A DNA stretch of 64,000 bases, from assembly GCF_002027705.1 (NCBI RefSeq), contig NZ_MBTG01000001.1, positions 62,001 to 126,000 on the forward strand. Direction: 5' to 3'. The translations under genes and the position numbers were made by a program. Under the pieces are notes generated by a model. It saw only the letters and a list, made by a program, of their open reading frames with translations, was not told the origin of the DNA and made no database searches. Source of the DNA: Paenibacillus ferrarius (lineage in GTDB: Bacteria > Bacillota > Bacilli > Paenibacillales > NBRC-103111). Position 1 is the stretch's first letter. Every line of letters starts with the position of its first letter. Shown here one piece after another: positions 52,116 to 59,366 of this stretch.

Positions 52116-52804
52116 ATCATAAAAAAGAAAATTGATGATAGTGTAAGATATAAAATCATTGAAGGCGAGAAGCACAAAATTTGTAGGATATGTGAAAATT
52201 ATTATTTAATGAACAGCATTAATTTCTATTTAAATAACTCAAGTAAAGATTCCTATGATTCATATTGTAAGTCATGCGCTAAGACAAAATCTAGAAAATG
52301 GGAAATTGATAATCCTGAAAAATATAAAGCATTAAATAAATCAAAAATGCCAAGTAAAAACCCTGTAAGGTTAGAAAGATGTAGGGAGTTTAATAAAAAA
52401 GATCAAGCAAAAGAATACATGAGTGAGTGGCGCAATAACAATAAAGATAAATTAAAGATTTATGGAGAACAGCAACAAAATAAAAAACATGATATAACAG
52501 ACAAACAATGGATATATTGCAAACATTATTTTCAAAACTGCTGTGCCTATTGTGGCTTACTATTGATAATCATTATAGAAAGTACGCTGGGAAACAACAA
52601 AAAATAGATTTGCATCGAGAGCATGTGATTCATAACGGAAGTAATAAAATTGATAATTGTATTCCTTCTTGTCTAAATTGTAATTCCAGTAAGCACGATC
52701 ATGATTTTGAAAAGTGGTACAGTCAAAGAAATGTAAATTACACAGTAGATAGAATTGATAAAATATATAAGTGGTTAAAAGAAGATTGGAAAGATTGCTA
52801 TTGA
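52116..52804 (+). pseudogene. HNH endonuclease gene with frameshift and no canonical start
   Basis: The first part (52116-52607) encodes a zinc knuckle ICRICE...CKSCAK and reaches CAYCG; the second part continues one frame back (from about 52560) with LHREHVIHNG and CIPSCLNCNSSK, the HNH core. Joining them at GGCTTA restores a normal HNH protein of about 228 residues. The first ATG (52209) is too late, since the first Cys pair lies upstream; GGAG (52105-52108) is seven bases from ATC 52116 and ten from ATA 52119. Probably broken, unless a -1 shift is used. Confidence 0.65.
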
Positions 52805-52832
52805 AAGAAGTATTTTAAAAGGAGTGAAGAAA

Positions 52833-53030
52833 ATGAAAGAACAGGTTAATTTCACAAAAATTTATATATTGATAGGCAGAATTTTGTTAGCAATTTTTAT
52901 AGGTAAATTAGCTGCCTATGTTTTTATTGGAAATTGGGATTCAGTAATAAAAGCATCAATCGGATTACTTATATTTACAACAGTATATGTTCTTTGCAGA
53001 TGGAATTTAACAGGAAAAGCTAGGCTATAA
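52833..53030 (+). CDS. 65-aa membrane protein
   Basis: ATG 52833 after AAAGGAG. Two membrane spans (IYILIGRILLAIFIGKLAAYVFI and ASIGLLIFTTVYVLC). Function unknown. Confidence 0.55.
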   Translation: MKEQVNFTKIYILIGRILLAIFIGKLAAYVFIGNWDSVIKASIGLLIFTTVYVLCRWNLTGKARL

Positions 53031-53091
53031 AATAAGTCTTTAAATGGGATTTTCAGAAAATTAAGATACATAAAAAAGGAGCTTAAATATT

Positions 53092-53583
53092 ATGCAAACT
53101 AAATTTAAATATTTACTAAATGTTGTTGCTAAAGATTCTGTATCGGGTTTTGAAGGTGTGCTTATTGCTCGTAATGCTCATTTGTTCGGTTGTGCTCAAT
53201 ATGGTTTAGCTCCAAAAGAACTTGGTTCAGATGGTTCTCCAAGAAAAACAGAATACTTCGATGAATCAAGGATTGAAATTCTAGATGCAACTAATGCTGC
53301 AGATTGTGAAAACGACTATGATAGAATCTTTGCCATTCCATTGGGATCAGAGGTAAAAGACAAAGTGTCAGGATTTCAAGGAAAAGCACTTGTGATCATG
53401 GAAAATCTTCATAATTGTAACCAGTATTACTGTGAGCCTGCAGTTGATAAGTGTGGAAAGCCTCAAGATGGACAATGGTTTGATGAAGGAAGATTGGCGT
53501 TTGTCAGCAAAGGTATTACTCCAGAAGAAGTTGCAGCACCTAAACGTGGAGCTGTATTCTCTCGTGATTTGCCGCGGAAATAG
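53092..53583 (+). CDS. 163-aa protein made of two homologous repeats
   Basis: ATG after AAGGAG. Residues about 9-58 and 86-137 are clearly related: KDSVSGFEGVLIARN...YFDESRIEIL and KDKVSGFQGKALVIM...WFDEGRLAFV. Both have a conserved GCAQY/NCNQY core. This is a two-fold SH3/KOW-like barrel arrangement seen in many uncharacterised phage proteins. Role unknown. Confidence 0.6.
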   Translation: MQTKFKYLLNVVAKDSVSGFEGVLIARNAHLFGCAQYGLAPKELGSDGSPRKTEYFDESRIEILDATNAADCENDYDRIFAIPLGSEVKDKVSGFQGKALVIMENLHNCNQYYCEPAVDKCGKPQDGQWFDEGRLAFVSKGITPEEVAAPKRGAVFSRDLPRK

Positions 53584-53626
53584 AATAGGAATTTTCAATG
53601 ATTAATGTGGGAGGTTGCAAACTGAT

Positions 53627-53929
53627 ATGGGAATAGGTTATTACAATTTTAATAATGTCGGTCTAACGTCAATTGAATCAGCGAGAGAGGAATATCAGAG
53701 CTTATATGAAGGCTGTCACTGGTTGACAAAACTTATGTTGAAGTGTTGGATCAATCATTCTGAAAGTCGCAACAGGAACGGAAATATGCCCTTTACATTT
53801 GAAAATTATAACAATTGTATGAATGATCGTTTTTATCTCGAACAAGTAGAACTTAATATAATTGACTGCTCAGATATTGGTGGAAAAGAAGAAATTCTGC
53901 AGTTATTGAAAAATAGAATTGAACAATGA
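53627..53929 (+). CDS. hypothetical 100-aa protein
   Basis: ATG 53627 with GGGAGG 12 bases upstream. Aromatic and acidic; no motif. Confidence 0.5.
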   Translation: MGIGYYNFNNVGLTSIESAREEYQSLYEGCHWLTKLMLKCWINHSESRNRNGNMPFTFENYNNCMNDRFYLEQVELNIIDCSDIGGKEEILQLLKNRIEQ

Positions 53930-53969
53930 AATGTGAGTTTTATTTATTGAGGAGGTGACAGGTGAGTTT

Positions 53970-54161
53970 ATGACAAAGCCAATTATTGAACAACTAAAGG
54001 ACACTTATCATGGGGATATTGAACCGACGGTCTTGGATTTTCTATTCTTCTGGAGATTTGCAGGACGTGATTGGTTTATATTTATCGCCAATGATAATTG
54101 GGTATGGACGATGGATGAAAACAAGCAAATCTTGCGTGACAATTGGAAAATTGAAAATTAA
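53970..54161 (+). CDS. hypothetical 63-aa protein
   Basis: ATG 53970 after GAGGAGGTGACAGGTGAG. Trp-rich (WRFAGRDWFIFIANDNWVW). Not recognised. Confidence 0.45.
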   Translation: MTKPIIEQLKDTYHGDIEPTVLDFLFFWRFAGRDWFIFIANDNWVWTMDENKQILRDNWKIEN

Positions 54162-54206
54162 CATAAAATATGACTTTTATCTAAATGTTGAGATAGGTGA
54201 ACCAAA

Positions 54207-54395
54207 CTGAAATTAAAAAAAGGCGATCATGTGGTAATGCATTCATGTGATGAAGCTAACATTCTTGAGAATCATGGGAAGATATGGACTTGCAAGGGTG
54301 ATGAATTCACAGCTGGTATTGGTCAATTTAAGTATGTAATTCTGGAAGGATATAGATATGGTTCTAATGGTGATTTTCCAGTAAAGCATTTGTAG
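54207..54395 (+). CDS. hypothetical 62-aa protein, CTG start
   Basis: Reads KLKKGDHVVMHSCDEANILE, then GKIWTCKGDEF, a natural protein start for a small phage family with the KGDxVVMH pattern. The only start-like codon at the right distance (six bases) from AGGTGA is CTG 54207. An internal GTG/ATG pair (54227/54233) would delete the conserved first strand. Confidence 0.55.
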   Translation: MKLKKGDHVVMHSCDEANILENHGKIWTCKGDEFTAGIGQFKYVILEGYRYGSNGDFPVKHL

Positions 54396-54432
54396 TATGT
54401 AGATGTAAAAACCATTTGACAGTATTAATTAC

Positions 54433-54442
54433 ATAAAAATAA
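54433..54442 (+). repeat. ATAAAAATAA element copy with nearby TTGACA
   Basis: TTGACA at 54416-54421 is followed by this element inside the expected spacer and -10 region; a weak TAAAGA may serve as the -10 box. Confidence 0.5.
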
Positions 54443-54469
54443 AGAATATAAATGAAAAGAGGAATTGAA

Positions 54470-54715
54470 ATGTCAAATCAAACATCAAATCAGTTTTCGG
54501 CCTTTGCTTCATTAAATCGGTACTTTGAATTATCACAGATATCCAAACCTACACAAAAGCAAGCAGAGGAAGCATTGAAGCAGCTTTGCGAGATGTATGA
54601 AGTCAAAAGCGAAGAGGAATTGTTTAGCCGCAGCGACGAAGAGTTAACAGAAATTTATTTAGAAACGAAATACAAAATTTTGAATGCTGCAAAGGTTGAA
54701 ACAGATGAAAAATAA
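54470..54715 (+). CDS. hypothetical 81-aa helical protein
   Basis: ATG 54470 after AAGAGGAATTG. Helical, acidic, with the segment KPTQKQAEEALKQLCEMYEV. Not recognised. Confidence 0.5.
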   Translation: MSNQTSNQFSAFASLNRYFELSQISKPTQKQAEEALKQLCEMYEVKSEEELFSRSDEELTEIYLETKYKILNAAKVETDEK

Positions 54716-54869
54716 CAAATATGAAGTCATACTTGTTGGTTATATATCAATTCAAACTGCAGGCACTGAGTATGAAGCGATTATACTTGCTCAAGCCGAA
54801 GCAATTAAGGAAGGTTTGAATTACAGGCTAGTATCAGCTCGTGAAATTGAATACCAAGATTGCCGTTAA
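54705..54869 (+). CDS. hypothetical 54-aa protein
   Basis: ATG 54705 after AAAGGTTGA, overlapping the previous gene by 11 bases. Alpha/beta (EVILVGYISIQTAGTEYEA). Confidence 0.45.
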   Translation: MKNNKYEVILVGYISIQTAGTEYEAIILAQAEAIKEGLNYRLVSAREIEYQDCR

Positions 54870-54903
54870 AAGAGTGATTTTATTGAGAGAGGGAGGCTGC
54901 AGT

Positions 54904-55173
54904 ATGAAATTTTTCTTAGATGGCGATCTAAATCAATTAGCTATTCAAAAAAATTGCTTAGAAACCCAGTGTAAGGGGTTTAAATTGAATTTTGAATCAG
55001 GTTTTCCCCCATGCTTAGATTCACAAGAAGAATACGACCGAGCAGTGAGTTGCATTTGGATGGACAAAGTTGAGGGTTGGTGGAATTACAAAAGAGACTT
55101 GATATATAGTGGGCACTGTACTGAGGAGAAATTTTATGAGGTTCTAAGAGCTCGAAACTCAAATAGAAATTAA
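54904..55173 (+). CDS. hypothetical 89-aa protein
   Basis: ATG 54904 after GGGAGGCTG. Soluble, Cys-containing (CKGFKLNFESGFPPCLD). Not recognised. Confidence 0.5.
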   Translation: MKFFLDGDLNQLAIQKNCLETQCKGFKLNFESGFPPCLDSQEEYDRAVSCIWMDKVEGWWNYKRDLIYSGHCTEEKFYEVLRARNSNRN

Positions 55174-55215
55174 AAGAATAAAAATAACTTAATGGAATGT
55201 GGAGTGAATTAAAAG

Positions 55216-55908
55216 ATGAATCAAATGGAAATGGAGATGATAAACGATGTTACAAAATTAGAAAAGCTACATGGAGATTTAAGTATCACAACAAGATTAA
55301 GGCTTGATCAGTTCCTAGACAGTCTTAAGCCTTCGACTAGATTAACATATAGAAGCACATTAATTAATTTTCTTTATCGTTTAAAAAGTAGCAATCCACT
55401 TCAACTCAGGCAATACAACTTAGCCCAATGGGATCAATATGTTTCAGAATATTTGTCTACATTCTCAAATAAAACAATAAATAATAAAGCTTATGCAGTG
55501 AAAGCGTTCTTTGAATATTTAATAGAAATTGGTGAACGTAAAAGCAATCCGCTTGAAGGATTTGTGTGGCTGCAGGAGAGCTCAGACAATGAATCCAGAC
55601 ATGTTCTTACATGGGAACAGATTAGCCTTTTAAAAGCCACAATTAGAGATAAAACGTACGAGGTTTTTATCTGGGGGTATGAAGAAGGTAGAAGGATCTC
55701 TGAGACAGGACACAATGGTTCTTATGTTGACTATCATTCGAAATTATTAGGTAAGCAAATTGGAATAGAAAGTTTAAAGTACTCAGATATTACTGCAGCA
55801 AGAAAGAGATTTTACGCGACTTGCCCAGTTACACATCAATATCTTGAGATGACTGAAGAAAATTGGATTTTTAAAAATGGATTACTTCAATTTAATAAAA
55901 ATAAATGA
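55216..55908 (+). CDS. truncated tyrosine-recombinase-fold protein, likely DNA binding only
   Basis: 230 residues. Residues about 25-110 form a core-binding domain (TTRLRLDQFLDSLKPSTRLT). The catalytic domain begins (VLTWEQISLLKA) and has the Arg-I box FIWGYEEGRRISET, but the chain ends without HxxR, the later His or a Tyr. Such a protein should bind DNA without recombining it. SPbeta MrpR, the master repressor, is a recombinase-fold protein that lost catalysis and binds a repeated element; this is a candidate for a similar job here, by inference. Its last codons include an ATAAAAATAA copy. Confidence 0.6.
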   Translation: MNQMEMEMINDVTKLEKLHGDLSITTRLRLDQFLDSLKPSTRLTYRSTLINFLYRLKSSNPLQLRQYNLAQWDQYVSEYLSTFSNKTINNKAYAVKAFFEYLIEIGERKSNPLEGFVWLQESSDNESRHVLTWEQISLLKATIRDKTYEVFIWGYEEGRRISETGHNGSYVDYHSKLLGKQIGIESLKYSDITAARKRFYATCPVTHQYLEMTEENWIFKNGLLQFNKNK

Positions 55909-55917
55909 GGTGATATT

Positions 55918-56040
55918 ATGAACTCGGTTTCAGTTGTTGATTCAATCATATTTAATTGTTTTGGTGGATTATCATTTGTTGGAATTGTTTGGTGCTTCGT
56001 TGACTCTATAAAAAAGAATAGGAGTGTAGAAATTGAATAA
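55918..56040 (+). CDS. 40-aa single-span membrane peptide
   Basis: ATG 55918 after GAGGTGATA. One span (NCFGGLSFVGIVWCFV). Overlaps the next TTG start. Confidence 0.45.
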   Translation: MNSVSVVDSIIFNCFGGLSFVGIVWCFVDSIKKNRSVEIE

Positions 56041-56254
56041 CTCAATTAGAAGAAGATTTATTAATGATAAAGATGATTTAACTTTTATTTTTCTCACTAG
56101 AGGAACAGGATATAAGGTTACTGTTTTTAATAACCATCAAGATATTGAAACTACTTTAGATTCAATCAGTAAAGAAGCAGAAGTCTATTACATAAAACAA
56201 TTACAATCTATGATTATTGAAAAACTTAAGCAATCAAGTCAGATTACAGCGTAA
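56033..56254 (+). CDS. hypothetical 73-aa protein, TTG start
   Basis: TTG 56033 eight bases after GGAG. Basic then helical (ISKEAEVYYIKQLQSM). Not recognised. Confidence 0.45.
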   Translation: MNNSIRRRFINDKDDLTFIFLTRGTGYKVTVFNNHQDIETTLDSISKEAEVYYIKQLQSMIIEKLKQSSQITA

Positions 56255-56268
56255 AGGAGAGATTTTGA

Positions 56269-56445
56269 GTGAATATTATTGAATTCGCTGAGTCCACATT
56301 GAAAACACCTCTGAGCTTCTATCAACGAGAGCTACTGATGTTGATGGACAGTAATAAGCATGTATTTTTAACAAAGCCGCGAACACATGGGATGAGAGTC
56401 ATTGATGAAATTTATAAAAAATACTGTGAGGTGATTGTATCGTGA
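56269..56445 (+). CDS. 58-aa protein resembling the start of an SF2/terminase-type ATPase
   Basis: GTG 56269 after AAAGGAGAG. TPLSFYQRELLMLM resembles a Q-motif and FLTKPRTHGMRVI occupies the place of a Walker A loop but lacks GK(S/T). Either a gene remnant or a small protein of its own. Overlaps the next GTG by four bases. Confidence 0.4.
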   Translation: MNIIEFAESTLKTPLSFYQRELLMLMDSNKHVFLTKPRTHGMRVIDEIYKKYCEVIVS

Positions 56446-56852
56446 AATACGAAGATCAGTTTAAGGAGACAGATAAAGTTCAAATAAAGACAGCGTTAGG
56501 CAAACTGTTCAAAGGTGAAGTTGAGAAAATTGTGTTTAAAGGTGACGCACCAATTGGATTTTGGTGGCATGACAAAGAAGCTGGGTTAGATGAGTTTATT
56601 GCTTTTGAGGAAGTTGAAACAGTAGATGTTGTTGAATTGACTAAGCTAGAGAAAGAACTATACCTCACTCTTGGCGAAAACTATGAAGAATTGGAAAATC
56701 TTGCTGATGAATATAAAACAAATCCCCAAGAGATTGTTATAGCGTTTATTCATGATCTAATTATGTCTAATTCCAGCGGTGGATCCGATGAAAGAGATGC
56801 AGCCAGTAGTTGGTTTAGACGGAATTGTATCAGTGGAGAGTTTGTAAGATAA
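56442..56852 (+). CDS. hypothetical 136-aa protein
   Basis: GTG 56442, coupled by GTGA overlap. Residues 5-65 look like an SH3-type barrel (DKVQIKTALGKLFKGEV...PIGFWWHDKE); the C-terminal half is helical. Not recognised. Confidence 0.5.
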   Translation: MKYEDQFKETDKVQIKTALGKLFKGEVEKIVFKGDAPIGFWWHDKEAGLDEFIAFEEVETVDVVELTKLEKELYLTLGENYEELENLADEYKTNPQEIVIAFIHDLIMSNSSGGSDERDAASSWFRRNCISGEFVR

Positions 56853-56866
56853 AAGGAGTATAATCG

Positions 56867-56983
56867 ATGTTAAACGACGATCAACTTGCTTGTGTTCGTG
56901 AAATATTAGATGAGGGAGATAGAATTATCTCAGAATTACACGAACAACTTCAAAAGGAAATGAAAATTAAAGAAGACAATTAA
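56867..56983 (+). CDS. hypothetical 38-aa helical peptide
   Basis: ATG 56867 after AAAAGGAG. Acidic helix (VREILDEGDRIISELHEQLQ). Confidence 0.45.
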   Translation: MLNDDQLACVREILDEGDRIISELHEQLQKEMKIKEDN

Positions 56984-57007
56984 ATTCGTATTTCAAGGTA
57001 AATAAGA

Positions 57008-57020
57008 GGGGGAATCCCCC
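57008..57020. terminator. short GC hairpin between converging genes
   Basis: GGGGG-AAT-CCCCC followed by AT-rich sequence; weak as a terminator. Confidence 0.4.
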
Positions 57021-57026
57021 CATATA

Positions 57027-57269
57027 TTATACTTTTATACCCATTGCATGCGGTAATTTCTCTTCGTCGCTTAATGTACGAATCACGCTTGCGATTCTTA
57101 AAATCGTGGTGCCATCTGCTAGTTTAACAGACTCATGGTTATATTGAATCACTGTTGAAACTGGTCTAAGTCGTTGATTTCCTTGATAAGCAACAACTTC
57201 CTCTTTGATCTTGATAGCTGTTTCAAAATCCTTATCTGTTGTTAACACTTGCCCAGCCAAAAAAGTCAT
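57027..57269 (-). CDS. hypothetical 80-aa protein
   Basis: ATG 57269 after AAAGGAGGAG. Beta-rich (QVLTTDKDFETAIKIKEEVV). Opposite to its neighbours, so an independent unit. Not recognised. Confidence 0.5.
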   Translation of the reverse strand: MTFLAGQVLTTDKDFETAIKIKEEVVAYQGNQRLRPVSTVIQYNHESVKLADGTTILRIASVIRTLSDEEKLPHAMGIKV

Positions 57270-57392
57270 TATTACTCCTCCTTTATTATGAATCATGGAG
57301 TGTAACTATAGCGCATCTGAAAGACTAAATCAAATAATAATTGAGATATAAATTCCCAATGGAAAAAGCCTTTCATGAGAGGAAGTATAGCT

Positions 57393-57578
57393 ATGATAAA
57401 TTACTTTAACTTTCTTGAAGAAAAAGTTGATTCTAAAGCACTTCTTTGGAATCACTATGTGAATTGTTGCAAAACACTTGGAACTGAAATTGATATGTCT
57501 ATAGAGGAGTACTTTAATAAAATGGATGAAGAGAGATTAGAGGAAATAGTGGATTATTTCAATTTGAGATCCAAATAA
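57393..57578 (+). CDS. hypothetical 61-aa protein
   Basis: ATG 57393 after GAGAGGAAG. Helical and acidic. Not recognised. Confidence 0.45.
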   Translation: MINYFNFLEEKVDSKALLWNHYVNCCKTLGTEIDMSIEEYFNKMDEERLEEIVDYFNLRSK

Positions 57579-57615
57579 AAGTCTTCTTTTATGGGAAATG
57601 AAGGAGTGAAAAACA

Positions 57616-58179
57616 TTGAGTTTAGTGGGTTTTTCTGAAAGTACTTTTTCTATTAAGGTGCCAATAGGGGCTGTTACATCCCCTTACGGAAGTATTGATA
57701 GTGTTCATCATACTCCTCACACTGGCATAGACCTTTATTGCACCATAAACAGCCCTATTTTCGCTCCTCTGGATGGTGTAATATCAAAGGTTCATGATTA
57801 TGGGAACGCAGGTCTAGGCAAAGCTGTGTTTGTTAGAATGAATGATGGTAGACAGTACATCATGGGACATTTAAATGAAATCAAGGTTCATGCTGGCGAC
57901 AAGATAATCAAAGGTGATTTGCTAGGTCTTAGTGGTAATACAGGCCATAGCACTGGGGCACATTTGCATTTTGCGGCTGTAGATAAAAACGGACGATTCA
58001 TTGACCCAGAGACCTTATTTGAATCTATACACTCTGGATTTATTTTGTGGACTCAAAAGGTGGTTACATTCAGTGATTCATCATACACAGTGTTTGCATC
58101 TAATTATGCAGCTCCTACTAATGTAGACTCTTCAAGTATGTTGTTTAAGTTGCTTGATGCTGCAGTATATATTTTTTGA
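57616..58179 (+). CDS. M23-family metallopeptidase, no signal peptide
   Basis: 187 residues from TTG 57616 after AAGGAG. LytM-type site: PHTGIDLYC (His and Asp zinc ligands), YIMGHLNEI, and GAHLHFAAV (HxH). Such enzymes cut peptide crosslinks in the cell wall. No export signal, so it would need a holin or act inside a virion; it lies far from the structural genes. Followed directly by a terminator. Confidence 0.8.
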   Translation: MSLVGFSESTFSIKVPIGAVTSPYGSIDSVHHTPHTGIDLYCTINSPIFAPLDGVISKVHDYGNAGLGKAVFVRMNDGRQYIMGHLNEIKVHAGDKIIKGDLLGLSGNTGHSTGAHLHFAAVDKNGRFIDPETLFESIHSGFILWTQKVVTFSDSSYTVFASNYAAPTNVDSSSMLFKLLDAAVYIF

Positions 58180-58186
58180 AATTAAA

Positions 58187-58213
58187 AAAGCACAGGTTAA
58201 ATACCTGAGCTTT
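58187..58213. terminator. bidirectional terminator
   Basis: AAAGC-a-CAGGT pairs with ACCTG-a-GCTTT, with A- and T-runs. Shared by the converging M23 and HTH genes. Confidence 0.8.
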
Positions 58214-58216
58214 AGT

Positions 58217-58456
58217 TTAACTATTTTTATCTTCTGATTCCTCTACAATAGAAATCAATTCCTCAATACTTTTAATATCTAAGGCTTTTATTATGGCGTT
58301 TATACTCTCGCGAGAAAAAGTCTTATTTTCATCCTTCGCCATTTCACCAATTGTAGCTTCTCTTACGTTTGTTAGTTTATGTAGTGCCTTTTGATCAATT
58401 CCGTTCTTAATTAATAACTCTTTCAAATTAGATTTAATAATTCTGCGTTTTTGCAT
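58217..58456 (-). CDS. HTH (Cro/CI-type) repressor
   Basis: 79 residues, ATG 58456 after GGGGATAT. HTH pattern GIDQKALHKLTNVREATIGE and helix ESINAIIKALDI; acidic tail. Divergent from the 58.55-kb promoter whose spacer is a perfect operator, so it probably represses that promoter. Confidence 0.75.
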   Translation of the reverse strand: MQKRRIIKSNLKELLIKNGIDQKALHKLTNVREATIGEMAKDENKTFSRESINAIIKALDIKSIEELISIVEESEDKNS

Positions 58457-58548
58457 CTATATCCCCTATCTATCCATTGGAAGAATAACGATGCACTTAT
58501 TATATAGTTGTTAATAGAATGTTGACAATAATTTCTTTTAAAAAAATG

Positions 58549-58611
58549 TTGACAATTGCGAAATTCGCAATTATAATATGCAGATAATTCTGTGATTGCT
58601 AATTACGCAAT
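58549..58611 (+). promoter_or_regulatory. consensus promoter with palindromic operator filling the spacer, plus second operator
   Basis: TTGACA (58549-58554), spacer of exactly 17 bases, TATAAT (58572-58577). The spacer is the palindrome ATTGCGAA-A-TTCGCAAT. A second site, ATTGC-N7-GCAAT, lies at 58595-58611. Both are natural targets of the divergent HTH protein. Confidence 0.85.
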
Positions 58612-58686
58612 TGATATCTTTAGATTTTCCCCTATAAATGCCACCAGTCACCTTAGATTATGAAGAGTTTAGGAGGGATTGGTCTT

Positions 58687-58881
58687 ATGAGCAAACAATA
58701 TTGTTTAGAAAAGCTGCGAAACTACAATAAAAGTACCAAAAGTGAAACTTGGATTCCAACTGAAAGATACAGTGATTCATTAGAGGCATTATCTTGTTTC
58801 TTGGCTGATGGCTATAGGATTGTTGATACACATAGTAATAATAGGGAGGTAAGAAGAAATTTTGATTCAGAAAATTGGTGA
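58687..58881 (+). CDS. hypothetical 64-aa protein under repressor control
   Basis: ATG 58687 after GGAGGG. Basic N-terminus (MSKQYCLEKLRNYNKSTKSE). The only gene after the operator-controlled promoter and before a terminator, so its expression is probably the event the repressor controls. Function unknown. Confidence 0.55.
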   Translation: MSKQYCLEKLRNYNKSTKSETWIPTERYSDSLEALSCFLADGYRIVDTHSNNREVRRNFDSENW

Positions 58882-58891
58882 TAAATTGAAA

Positions 58892-58917
58892 AACCTGCCG
58901 ATTAACTATGGCAGGTT
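58892..58917. terminator. hairpin between converging genes
   Basis: AACCTGCC pairs with GGCAGGTT. Confidence 0.65.
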
Positions 58918-58941
58918 CTTGTAATAAAGAGGAATTTCTAT

Positions 58942-59181
58942 TTAAACGTCATCATGAGCTGAGATCCACTCATGTGCGAATTCAGTCAATATAAGATTAA
59001 ATTTTGTTCCATTTACGCTATGTAAAATAAGTTCAGCTTTGACTATGGCTTCTTCATTAATATCATTGTGTGCTTTCTTAGTTGCCTCTTCATTACTCAA
59101 ACCTGCTGTGTTTGTTTCATAAAATGTACTTGAAGCTTGTAGTTGTCCAATTAAGAAAATCCTTTTTTTGTTATTGTGCAT
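58942..59181 (-). CDS. hypothetical 79-aa protein
   Basis: ATG 59181 after GGGAGGTCAG. Mixed helix and strand (KAELILHSVNGTKFNLILTE). Divergent from the LexA-like gene. Not recognised. Confidence 0.5.
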   Translation of the reverse strand: MHNNKKRIFLIGQLQASSTFYETNTAGLSNEEATKKAHNDINEEAIVKAELILHSVNGTKFNLILTEFAHEWISAHDDV

Positions 59182-59313
59182 TCTCTGACCTCCCATTCTG
59201 ACTTATATGTGATCCTATGAACCTATAATACTCTCAGACATACATTGTGTCAATTGATAATAACATTTTAATTATATTCGACATAATCCGACTTGAATGC
59301 ATGTTATTTTGTG

Positions 59314-59343
59314 TTGTGCAAGCGTTATGTTGTGTTGTATTAT
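59314..59343 (+). promoter_or_regulatory. promoter and repeats of the LexA-like gene
   Basis: TTGTGC (59314-59319), 18-base spacer, TATTAT (59338-59343). TGTGTTGTGC and TGTGTTGTAT are direct repeats overlapping the boxes, a possible autoregulatory site. Confidence 0.5.
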
Positions 59344-59366
59344 ATGATTTATAGAGGTGAATTCTA

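Noticed and set aside
52540-52580. Programmed -1 frameshift in the HNH gene
   Set aside because: The junction GGCTTAC is not a heptameric slippery site and no stimulating hairpin is evident; decay or error is simpler.
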